This document shows positions 25,865-32,271 of a stretch of 32,271 bases of DNA, piece by piece; position 1 is the stretch's first letter, and each line of letters begins with the position of its first letter. The notes below the pieces were generated by a model that saw only the letters and a program-made list of their open reading frames with translations, was not told the DNA's origin and did not search any database. Source of the stretch: Candidatus Brocadiaceae bacterium S225 (GTDB taxonomy: Bacteria; Planctomycetota; Brocadiia; Brocadiales; Scalinduaceae); the NCBI GenBank assembly GCA_007859995.1, contig SMSL01000023.1, positions 1-32,271 on the forward strand, written 5' to 3'. The translations under genes and the position numbers were made by a program.

Positions 25865-26470
25865 ATGATCAAGTCAAGTGGAATCGTAATTGGGACTCAT
25901 AATAAAAATAAAAAAAAGGAGATCAGGAAAATCCTGAACGGGATATCATTACCCCTACTGGACCTGGAAGATTTTGATGACGCCCCGGACGTTATAGAAG
26001 ATGGTGTTACTTTTGAAGAGAATGCGGCTAAAAAGGCACTGCAGCTGGCGAGGTTTTGTAATATGTGTGTTATGGCAGATGATTCGGGGTTAGAGATTGA
26101 TGCGCTGGATAAACGACCGGGTGTTTTTTCCTCTAGATATTGTGGCAAGGAGACCGGTTACGAAGAAAAATGTTTAAAGCTGTTTGAGGAATTGAATGGT
26201 GTTCCTTTTGATAAAAGAACAGCAAGGTTTCGTTGTGCAATTGCCCTGGCAGAGTCGGAAAAGTTGCACTTTGTAGTAGAGGCAAGCTGTGAGGGCCTGA
26301 TTAATACAGAACTTCTCGGTAAAAATGGTTTCGGATATGATCCTATATTCTATATACCGGAATTTAAACAGACGATGGCTGAACTGGGGTCGGATGTAAA
26401 GAACAGGATTAGCCACAGAGCATTGGCTCTGAATCTTTTCAAAGAGCGGTTGATGGAATTTATGAAATGA
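25865..26470 (+). CDS. rdgB: XTP/dITP pyrophosphatase (Ham1 family)
   Basis: House-cleaning nucleotidase that hydrolyses non-canonical purine triphosphates (ITP, dITP, XTP) to the monophosphate. The start at ATG 25865 gives 201 residues with the expected THNKNKKKEI substrate motif near the N-terminus. An earlier in-frame ATG (25841) would overlap rph and sits directly against its purine run, so I did not use it. Also visible are ADDSGLEIDAL, with the catalytic Asp, and GFGYDPIFYIPE with ISHRALA near the end. Its TGA overlaps the ATG of the next gene (ATGA). Confidence 0.95.
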   Translation: MIKSSGIVIGTHNKNKKKEIRKILNGISLPLLDLEDFDDAPDVIEDGVTFEENAAKKALQLARFCNMCVMADDSGLEIDALDKRPGVFSSRYCGKETGYEEKCLKLFEELNGVPFDKRTARFRCAIALAESEKLHFVVEASCEGLINTELLGKNGFGYDPIFYIPEFKQTMAELGSDVKNRISHRALALNLFKERLMEFMK

Positions 26471-26724
26471 GAATTACATTGAGATGCATGGTAATAGTAT
26501 CGTTATTGTTTTTAGTTTCAATGTTTTGTTTAGATTTTTCAAATGTATATGCTAATGATATAGATGCACTAGAGATATATGCTGATAAGTGTGTGTTGTG
26601 TCATGGCGAAGATGGCAAAGATACATCTACAGGCATAGATTTTGGAGTTAAGGATTTCACTGATAAAGAGTGGCAGGCTTCACGCACTGATGATGAATTT
26701 ATGCACAGGATAGATAATTGTTAA
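26467..26724 (+). CDS. Very short monohaem cytochrome c, probably truncated
   Basis: An 85-residue protein with a signal peptide (hydrophobic run about 8-22, cleavage near VYA|ND) and one CVLCH haem-c motif (Cys42, Cys45, His46). After export the mature chain would be about 56 residues. Class I cytochromes c normally need about 80 and a distal Met, and no Met-containing distal loop is present. The text stops just after a DDEFMHRIDN segment, where homologues normally continue with the Met loop. No other frame in the 22 bases before lepA restores it. It begins in an ATGA overlap with rdgB, so it is likely translationally coupled. It could be a decaying gene or a real mini-cytochrome. Confidence 0.75.
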   Translation: MRITLRCMVIVSLLFLVSMFCLDFSNVYANDIDALEIYADKCVLCHGEDGKDTSTGIDFGVKDFTDKEWQASRTDDEFMHRIDNC

Positions 26725-26746
26725 CTGTATTAAATAGAGGTCTTAT

Positions 26747-28549
26747 TTGAAGATTAATCATATTCGCAATTTTTGTATAATAGCTCACATTGATCATGGT
26801 AAATCTACACTTGCCGATTGTCTGCTCAAAACGGCAAAAGCAATTAATCCAAGAAAATTCCGTAACCAGTTACTGGATAATATGGATCTGGAAAGAGAGC
26901 GGGGTATTACCATAAAAGCAAGTGCGGTTTCCCTGGATTATAAAAAAGATGGAGAGACATACTCATTAAATTTGATAGACACGCCTGGGCATGTCGATTT
27001 CAGTTATGAGGTGTCACGTAGCCTCAGCGCCTGTGAGGGTGTATTGCTTCTGGTTGACGCGGCACAGGGTATAGAAGCGCAGACAATAACCAACATGTAT
27101 ATGGCAATGGAGAAGAATCTTGAAATTATACCTGTTCTCAGCAAGATAGATATAAAATCTGCCAGACCGGAGGAGGTAGGTGATGAGATCGTCAGCATTC
27201 TTGGTGAAACGGATGAAGAGATTATTGCTGTGAGTGCTAAAACCGGTCTTGGGATAGAAGGGGTTTTTGATGCCATAATAGCACGTATCCCGCAACCAGA
27301 AGGTGATTCAAGCTTACCATTACGAGCCTTGATCTTTGATTCTGTTTACGATGATTACCGTGGTGTGATAGTATATTTCAGGATTTTTGACGGTTCTATC
27401 AAGGTCGGGGATAACATTTTAATGATGAAAACTAACAGATCATTTTTAATTACTGAGTTGGGTGTCTTCAGGCCTGAAATGACTTCGGTAGACGAATTAA
27501 GTGCCGGAAGCGTCGGCTATTGTGTTGCCAGTATAAAATCCATACATGATGTCCATGTTGGTGATACCATAACATTAAAGGATAAAAAGACTACAGAGGC
27601 CCTGCCGGGTTACCGCAAACCGCTTCCAATGGTTTTTTGTGGATTATACCCTACCGCTAATACGGATTTTATGCCTTTAAGAGCCGCGATAGAGAGATTA
27701 TGGCTTAACGATTCCTCCTTTACTTTTGAACCTGAAACGTCTCAGGCTCTGGGGTTCGGATTCAGATGCGGATTTCTCGGGCTGTTGCATATGGAAATTG
27801 TACAGGAACGATTAGAAAGAGAGAGCAATGTAGGGTTGGTACAAACGGCTCCAACCGTGACATACGAAATATTAACTCATGATGGTAAAATCGTACATAT
27901 TGACAATCCTGAAAAATTACCTCCTGTCGGTTCTATAAAAGAGTTTAGAGAACCGGTAGTTGAAGCAAAGATTATTCTTCCATCTGAGTTTATCGGTGCG
28001 ATTATGCAGTTGGTGGACGAAAAAAGAGCTACTTACAAGAGCACAGAATATATGGGTGAAAAGCGAGCCGTGCTTACGTATATAATGCCATTAGGAGAAA
28101 TTATCTTTGATTTCTATGATAAACTGAAATCATTAACAAGAGGATTCGGCACTCTTGACTATGATCTTATCGGTTACGTGCCTGAAGATCTTGTAAAACT
28201 GGATATACTGGTTGCTGGACAGAAGGTGGACGCTCTATCGTGTATTGTTCATCGGAAGAAGGCTGATTATAAGGGAAGAAATCTGGTAAAGAATTTAAAG
28301 AAAGATATTTCACGACATATGTTCGAGATTTCTATTCAAGCGGCTATCGGGAGTCGCGTTATTGCGAGAGAAACAATACGTGCAATGTCGAAAAATGTTA
28401 CCGCGAAATGTTATGGTGGAGATGTTACCAGAAAACGAAAACTCCTTGAGAAGCAGAAAGAAGGAAAAAAGAGGATGAAGAATGTCGGAAATGTAGAAAT
28501 CCCACAAAGTGCATTTTTATCGGTTCTGTCTATAGATGATAAAAGTTAG
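26747..28549 (+). CDS. lepA: Elongation factor 4 (LepA)
   Basis: Ribosome-associated translational GTPase that back-translocates or remodels stalled ribosomes. The 600-residue protein is full length. The G1 motif AHIDHGKS is at about residues 13-20, the G3 motif is DTPGHVDF, and the G4 motif reads SKID instead of the usual NKID. The C-terminal half contains the LepA-specific domain with the conserved MKNVGNVEIPQ segment. The start is TTG, fixed by AGAGG at 26736-26740 six bases upstream and by the normal N-terminus. It is followed by lepB, as in many bacteria. Confidence 0.97.
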   Translation: MKINHIRNFCIIAHIDHGKSTLADCLLKTAKAINPRKFRNQLLDNMDLERERGITIKASAVSLDYKKDGETYSLNLIDTPGHVDFSYEVSRSLSACEGVLLLVDAAQGIEAQTITNMYMAMEKNLEIIPVLSKIDIKSARPEEVGDEIVSILGETDEEIIAVSAKTGLGIEGVFDAIIARIPQPEGDSSLPLRALIFDSVYDDYRGVIVYFRIFDGSIKVGDNILMMKTNRSFLITELGVFRPEMTSVDELSAGSVGYCVASIKSIHDVHVGDTITLKDKKTTEALPGYRKPLPMVFCGLYPTANTDFMPLRAAIERLWLNDSSFTFEPETSQALGFGFRCGFLGLLHMEIVQERLERESNVGLVQTAPTVTYEILTHDGKIVHIDNPEKLPPVGSIKEFREPVVEAKIILPSEFIGAIMQLVDEKRATYKSTEYMGEKRAVLTYIMPLGEIIFDFYDKLKSLTRGFGTLDYDLIGYVPEDLVKLDILVAGQKVDALSCIVHRKKADYKGRNLVKNLKKDISRHMFEISIQAAIGSRVIARETIRAMSKNVTAKCYGGDVTRKRKLLEKQKEGKKRMKNVGNVEIPQSAFLSVLSIDDKS

Positions 28550-28625
28550 TAAATTAATGCAGTTAGTAGTAGTTCGTAAATTGATTATTTATATGTGCAT
28601 CAGATCTTTTAATGACTAATTTGAT

Positions 28626-30131
28626 ATGAGCAAGACAGACTTGAAAAACGGTATAGAAAAAAAGAAGAGTAAAAAAGAAAAGGGTTTTTTTCGTGAAAAT
28701 ATCGAATCAATTCTGATAGCAGTAGCGCTGGCTTTTGTATTGAGAATCTTTGTAGTGGAAGCTTTTAAAATACCCACAGGTTCGATGGCCCCCACATTAT
28801 TGGGAGTGCACAAAAATGTTAAATGCCCTAATTGTAATTGGAAATTTAAAAGTAATCATAATAACACTTATGTAAAATGTTCAAATTGCTTTTATAAGAT
28901 ACATATATCTGATAACGGAAACAGGGGTGGAAGCAGAATACTTGTAAACAAGTTTTCTTATGATTTTGGCAAACCCAGGAGATGGGATGTTGCCGTGTTC
29001 AAATACCCGTTTGTTGATGTTGCATGCATGTCATGTGGTTTCTCTTCAAGTCAATCAATGATGTGTGAAAAATGTACTAATTCTCCAAAAATAGAAAACT
29101 TTTTAAAGAGCAAGGTTAATGAATATTTCAAACGATCTTTTGGTATTAACCAATATCACAAGGTAGTCTGCAAGTCGTGTAAAACAGTGGGCGCTATTTT
29201 CTGTGAACAGTGTGGTTCTACAAATGTACATGTTGTCCGTAAAAATTATATAAAACGATTGATTGGTTTACCTGAGGAAAAACTGCAGGTAGTAAATGGG
29301 GATATTTATATCGATGATAAGATAGCGAGAAAGCCGGAAAAGGTTCAGGACTCACTTTGGGTGCCGGTTTTTGATAGTAATTATACCGCGAAACAGGAAA
29401 TAATTGAAAATTGGGAAGTGCAGGATGGGAATTGGGATATCAGTAAAGAGCAGTTGCATTTAATAAAACCTGATGGAATTGAACAAAAATCATATATAAC
29501 GTTTAAAAGAAATATTACAGATAATAGTGCTTATAATAACGAAATTACTGATGTAGTAAGCGCAGATGTAATGTTGGCATTCAATGTTATTGCTACTGGA
29601 AATAGTGGTGGCATTTCAATACTACTGGAGGAGAACGAAAAGGTGTATGAGGTGTTTGTTCGATCCCGGGGTGAGAAAAAGGAGTCTTATGTAAAGATTT
29701 CAGGTTCAATTGTTACCAGCAATGCTGACGCTTTTATAGAATCGGGAAGAGTCTGCAGAGTCGAATTCTCAAATGCTGACAATGAAATTATCCTGAAACT
29801 GAACGATTCAGTTGTCTTTTCCCATACTTATGACACCGATTTATCATCATTAAATGGTTATACAAAATCCAGTAAATTAAAGTTTGGTGGAATAAATACT
29901 GATGCAATTTTTAAGAATATTTTAATTTCTCGTGATGTTTATTATTCAGAAACAGGAGAATGGGGGATTTACAATCCTGTTGAAATAGGCGAGAAACAGT
30001 ACTTCTTTCTTGGAGATAATAGTAGAAACAGTAACGATAGCCGATATTGGAAATTTGTTCCTGAGAGCAATATGGTGGGAAGGGCTTTTATGGTATTTTG
30101 GCCTTTAAGAACTATTAAAATTATCAAGTAG
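28626..30131 (+). CDS. lepB: Signal peptidase I with zinc-ribbon and LamG-like insertions
   Basis: Membrane-bound protease that removes signal peptides from exported proteins. At 501 residues it is roughly twice the usual size. A basic N-terminus and one membrane segment (about 27-45) lead to catalytic Ser53 (TGSMAPTL). Then come a Cys4 group (67, 70, 85, 88), box C (RWDVAVFKYP, about 119-128), and two more Cys4 groups (134-150 and 182-196). Box D with Lys210 (IKRLIGLPEE) follows. After box D, about 190 residues (roughly 250-440) of beta-rich sequence with a WEVQDGNWDI start look like a LamG/DUF1080-type domain. The C-terminal box E (GDNSRNSNDSRYW) closes the fold. The catalytic pair is intact, so it should be active. 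The insertions are in keeping with planctomycete signal peptidases. Confidence 0.93.
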   Translation: MSKTDLKNGIEKKKSKKEKGFFRENIESILIAVALAFVLRIFVVEAFKIPTGSMAPTLLGVHKNVKCPNCNWKFKSNHNNTYVKCSNCFYKIHISDNGNRGGSRILVNKFSYDFGKPRRWDVAVFKYPFVDVACMSCGFSSSQSMMCEKCTNSPKIENFLKSKVNEYFKRSFGINQYHKVVCKSCKTVGAIFCEQCGSTNVHVVRKNYIKRLIGLPEEKLQVVNGDIYIDDKIARKPEKVQDSLWVPVFDSNYTAKQEIIENWEVQDGNWDISKEQLHLIKPDGIEQKSYITFKRNITDNSAYNNEITDVVSADVMLAFNVIATGNSGGISILLEENEKVYEVFVRSRGEKKESYVKISGSIVTSNADAFIESGRVCRVEFSNADNEIILKLNDSVVFSHTYDTDLSSLNGYTKSSKLKFGGINTDAIFKNILISRDVYYSETGEWGIYNPVEIGEKQYFFLGDNSRNSNDSRYWKFVPESNMVGRAFMVFWPLRTIKIIK

Positions 30132-30150
30132 CTATATTAATGGTAATAAG

Positions 30151-30954
30151 ATGAAATTAATACAAGCGGTTGAAATAACTAAAGCATATGGCAAAAAAAC
30201 TGCAGTAGACCGCATCAGTTTTGAGGTTCACTCCGGCGAGATAGCAGGCCTTCTTGGGCAAAATGGTGCCGGTAAAAGTACGGCATTTTCAATGGTTATT
30301 GGTATGATCAAACCTGATCATGGAAAAGTTTACTTTCGAGGTGCTGATGTTACAGATATGCCAATATATATGCGTGCAAGATTGGGTATGGGATATCTTT
30401 CACAACAACCATCAATATTTCAACGTTTGTCTGTTGAAGAAAATGTGTTAGCAGTGCTGGAAACACTGAAAATTGATTATAGAGAAAGAATGAAGAAGCT
30501 GAATCAGGTTTTGGGAGAGTTGGGATTAACACATTTATCAAAAAAGATGGCATTCACACTTTCAGGTGGGGAGAGAAGACGGCTTGAGATTGCGAGAGCT
30601 ATATCAACTTCACCTTCACTTATCCTTCTGGATGAGCCATTTTCATTTATTGATCCAATCGCCGTTGCTGAAATTCAGGATATTGTCTTAAGCCTTAAAG
30701 AGAAGGGTATCGGGATATTGTTAACAGACCATAATGTAAGGGAAGCTCTAAGCATTACTGATCATTCGTATATTTTAAATTCGGGATCGATAATAACAAG
30801 TGGGACTACGCAAAAGTTGGTTAATGATCCACTTGCAAGAAAATTGTATTTTGGAAAGAACTTCTTGAGTAGCGATATAAGAGCGCGAGATTCTTTTAAA
30901 ACCTATGCGGAAGATGGTGGAGAAGCGGAAATCCAAGAGAATCAAACGGAATAA
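30151..30954 (+). CDS. lptB: LptB-like ABC transporter ATPase
   Basis: ATPase of 267 residues of the type that powers lipopolysaccharide extraction from the inner membrane with LptFG and LptC. Walker A is GQNGAGKST (37-45), the signature is LSGGERRRLEIAR, Walker B is LILLDEPF, and the H-loop lies in LLTDHNVREAL. The ERRR signature and PIYMRARLGMGYL-like Q-loop region are typical of LptB rather than branched-chain amino-acid transporters. About 25 extra acidic residues follow the usual C-terminus. It starts 19 bp after lepB and is probably co-transcribed. No lptA or lptC is adjacent, so the assignment rests on sequence. Confidence 0.9.
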   Translation: MKLIQAVEITKAYGKKTAVDRISFEVHSGEIAGLLGQNGAGKSTAFSMVIGMIKPDHGKVYFRGADVTDMPIYMRARLGMGYLSQQPSIFQRLSVEENVLAVLETLKIDYRERMKKLNQVLGELGLTHLSKKMAFTLSGGERRRLEIARAISTSPSLILLDEPFSFIDPIAVAEIQDIVLSLKEKGIGILLTDHNVREALSITDHSYILNSGSIITSGTTQKLVNDPLARKLYFGKNFLSSDIRARDSFKTYAEDGGEAEIQENQTE

Positions 30955-31072
30955 AGGTAAAATACTTTATGATGTTCAGATTGTGACTGGATTTGGAAAA
31001 ATTATAGTATCTAACCTTCTGTAACAAATTATACTTTTATCAGCGTTGTTATATCTTTCGTTTTATAGTTTT

Positions 31073-31978
31073 TTATAAAAAAATGAAGATGTCTACAATC
31101 GTTGCAACCATCAATATCATACTGATAATGCCATTGACCGTAAAGAAAGCTAAATTTATTTTTGACAGGTCATGTGGTTTTATAAGGGAATGTTCATAGA
31201 TCAGCATCATACCAACAAAGACAACTCCTCCAAAATAAACATATTTAAGATTTGTAAAGTACATAAATAAGAATAAGGTGACTACCACAAGAAAGTGTAA
31301 CACTGAAGATAATATTAGTGAATTCTTAATTCCCATCATTTTAGGGATAGAATGCAATTTGGTTTTTATGTCATGCTGCAGATCCTGACATGCATATATA
31401 ATATCGAATCCTGCTGTCCAAAGCAGTACGGCAAAAGCCAGTACAAATGGGGCAGCAGCAACGCTTCCAGTGACACCAATCCAGGCGCCTATCGGTGATA
31501 ATGAAAGAGAGAGTCCCAGAACAAGATGTGAAAAGTTAGTAAATCTTTTGGTGTATGAATATCCAAAAATTATCAGGAGTGCTAACGGAGATATGAGCAA
31601 TGAGAGACGGTTCAGCATTCCGGCACATACAACAAATAAGATTGTGCACAATATAGTAAAAAACCATAAATTCATTTTGCCTATATTGTTCTGGAGTTGA
31701 ATACGATATGCGGTTCTGGGGTTGTGGATATCATATTTAGCATCTACAAGTCTGTTAAATGACATTGCACAACTACGAGCCATTACAAGCGCACCAATTA
31801 TTAGCAAAAGTTGTCTTATTTCCGGCATCCCTCCTGCGGCAATAAAAGCGCTCATCACGGCAAATGGAAATGAGAAAATAGTATGCGAAAACTTTATTAA
31901 TTTAAAAATGGTACAAAACCTTGAAAGCTTACTTTGTTCAGGTTTTATTGTATTTTCTTCATTTTCGATACTTTTCAT
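31073..31978 (-). CDS. ubiA: UbiA-family prenyltransferase (quinone biosynthesis)
   Basis: Integral membrane enzyme of 301 residues with about eight hydrophobic helices that attaches a polyprenyl chain to an aromatic acceptor. The first Asp-rich motif is NRLVDAKYD followed by NPRTAYR. The second is YACQDLQHD followed by KLHSIP. Both are characteristic of 4-hydroxybenzoate-type UbiA and of the MqnP enzymes of the futalosine menaquinone route. In an anaerobic planctomycete, MqnP-like work in menaquinone synthesis is more likely than ubiquinone synthesis, but that is inference. It converges with lptB, and a promoter lies upstream at 32011-32037. Confidence 0.9.
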   Translation of the reverse strand: MKSIENEENTIKPEQSKLSRFCTIFKLIKFSHTIFSFPFAVMSAFIAAGGMPEIRQLLLIIGALVMARSCAMSFNRLVDAKYDIHNPRTAYRIQLQNNIGKMNLWFFTILCTILFVVCAGMLNRLSLLISPLALLIIFGYSYTKRFTNFSHLVLGLSLSLSPIGAWIGVTGSVAAAPFVLAFAVLLWTAGFDIIYACQDLQHDIKTKLHSIPKMMGIKNSLILSSVLHFLVVVTLFLFMYFTNLKYVYFGGVVFVGMMLIYEHSLIKPHDLSKINLAFFTVNGIISMILMVATIVDIFIFL

Positions 31979-32010
31979 GGTGAATATCAGGTTACATAGG
32001 TTTGTAAACG

Positions 32011-32037
32011 ATTATAATACAGTGACTTATTTGTCAA
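32011..32037 (-). promoter_or_regulatory. Predicted sigma70-type promoter for the prenyltransferase
   Basis: On the minus strand a perfect TTGACA (32037-32032) and a perfect TATAAT (32016-32011) are separated by 15 bases, slightly short of the ideal 17. The start codon lies about 33 bases further on. Confidence 0.6.
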
Positions 32038-32249
32038 TTTCTGTCATCACGCAAGTATGATAACATTTATGCAAAAGTTTACAAATATATTTGACGCTTT
32101 CTCTACCACAGTTCACACTTAAGTTATCTATCATTTTCTTTTTTGTAACTATTCAGCATAATTTATTTCTCACGTCAAGCCGCGAAGAACACAAGGAAAA
32201 GCAAAAGACAAGATAGACATAGGTAATGTCATTGAATTAAGGAGGGAAT

Positions 32250-32271
32250 ATGGAGTGCATCATCCGTGATG
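32250..32271 (+). CDS. Start of a gene cut by the window edge
   Basis: A textbook ribosome-binding site, AAGGAGG (32239-32245), lies four bases before ATG 32250. Only seven codons (MECIIRD) are visible. The leading residues and the preceding stretch with GCGAAGAACACAAGG recall genes for GxxExxY-type proteins, but seven residues cannot prove it. The rest of 31979-32249 shows only the divergent promoter for the prenyltransferase. Confidence 0.5.

Noticed and set aside
1..32271. CRISPR arrays, tRNA or rRNA genes, and intact insertion sequences
   Set aside because: I saw no regularly spaced repeats, no cloverleaf-like segments, no rRNA signatures and no transposase gene with both ends intact.

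Overview
This AT-rich window most likely comes from an anammox-type planctomycete (order Brocadiales, for example a 'Candidatus Scalindua'-like organism). That is inference, resting on base composition, a signal peptidase I enlarged with zinc ribbons and a LamG-like domain, the CHASE2 cyclase/FecR gene pair, and a soluble NuoEFG-like module fused to a GltD-type flavoprotein. No rRNA, tRNA or CRISPR array was found.

Layout. (1) 1-328: an intergenic stretch holding copy 1 of a 116-bp dispersed repeat. (2) 329-5726, minus strand: a three-gene NAD(P)H-dehydrogenase module (NuoE-like, NuoF-like, and a 984-residue fusion of 2Fe-2S, GltD-type FAD/NAD and NuoG-like parts). (3) 5981-7780, minus: thiS-thiG-hisF. 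Upstream, back-to-back promoters separate it from a plus-strand family 4 uracil-DNA glycosylase that appears to have a nearly leaderless message. (4) 8714-9285: repeat-rich spacer ending in copy 2 of the 116-bp element just before a CHASE2 adenylate/guanylate cyclase. (5) 9286-15441: the cyclase, then a FecR-TPR protein and an outer-membrane beta-barrel. The last two look like one gene split by a single-base frameshift. (6) 15586-19860, accessory: a small secreted repeat protein, a protein with two complete trypsin-like domains, and decayed transposase pieces (one clearly IS66). (7) 20001-30954, plus: a heavy-metal permease, ruvC, argB, argD, argF, rph, rdgB, a very short cytochrome c, lepA, lepB and an LptB-like ABC ATPase. 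(8) 31073-31978, minus: a UbiA-family prenyltransferase. (9) 32250-end: the start of a further plus-strand gene.

How the genes work together. The dehydrogenase module should pass electrons between NAD(P)H and Fe-S or flavin carriers in the cytoplasm. The cyclase/FecR/TPR/barrel cassette looks like an envelope-sensing and outer-membrane unit. argB-argD-argF covers three steps of arginine synthesis. The lepA-lepB-lptB run joins translation, protein export and probably LPS transport. The points most worth a second look are the dispersed structured element, the frameshift in the FecR-TPR-barrel gene, the tandem protease, the elaborated LepB, and the truncated cytochrome embedded between rdgB and lepA.
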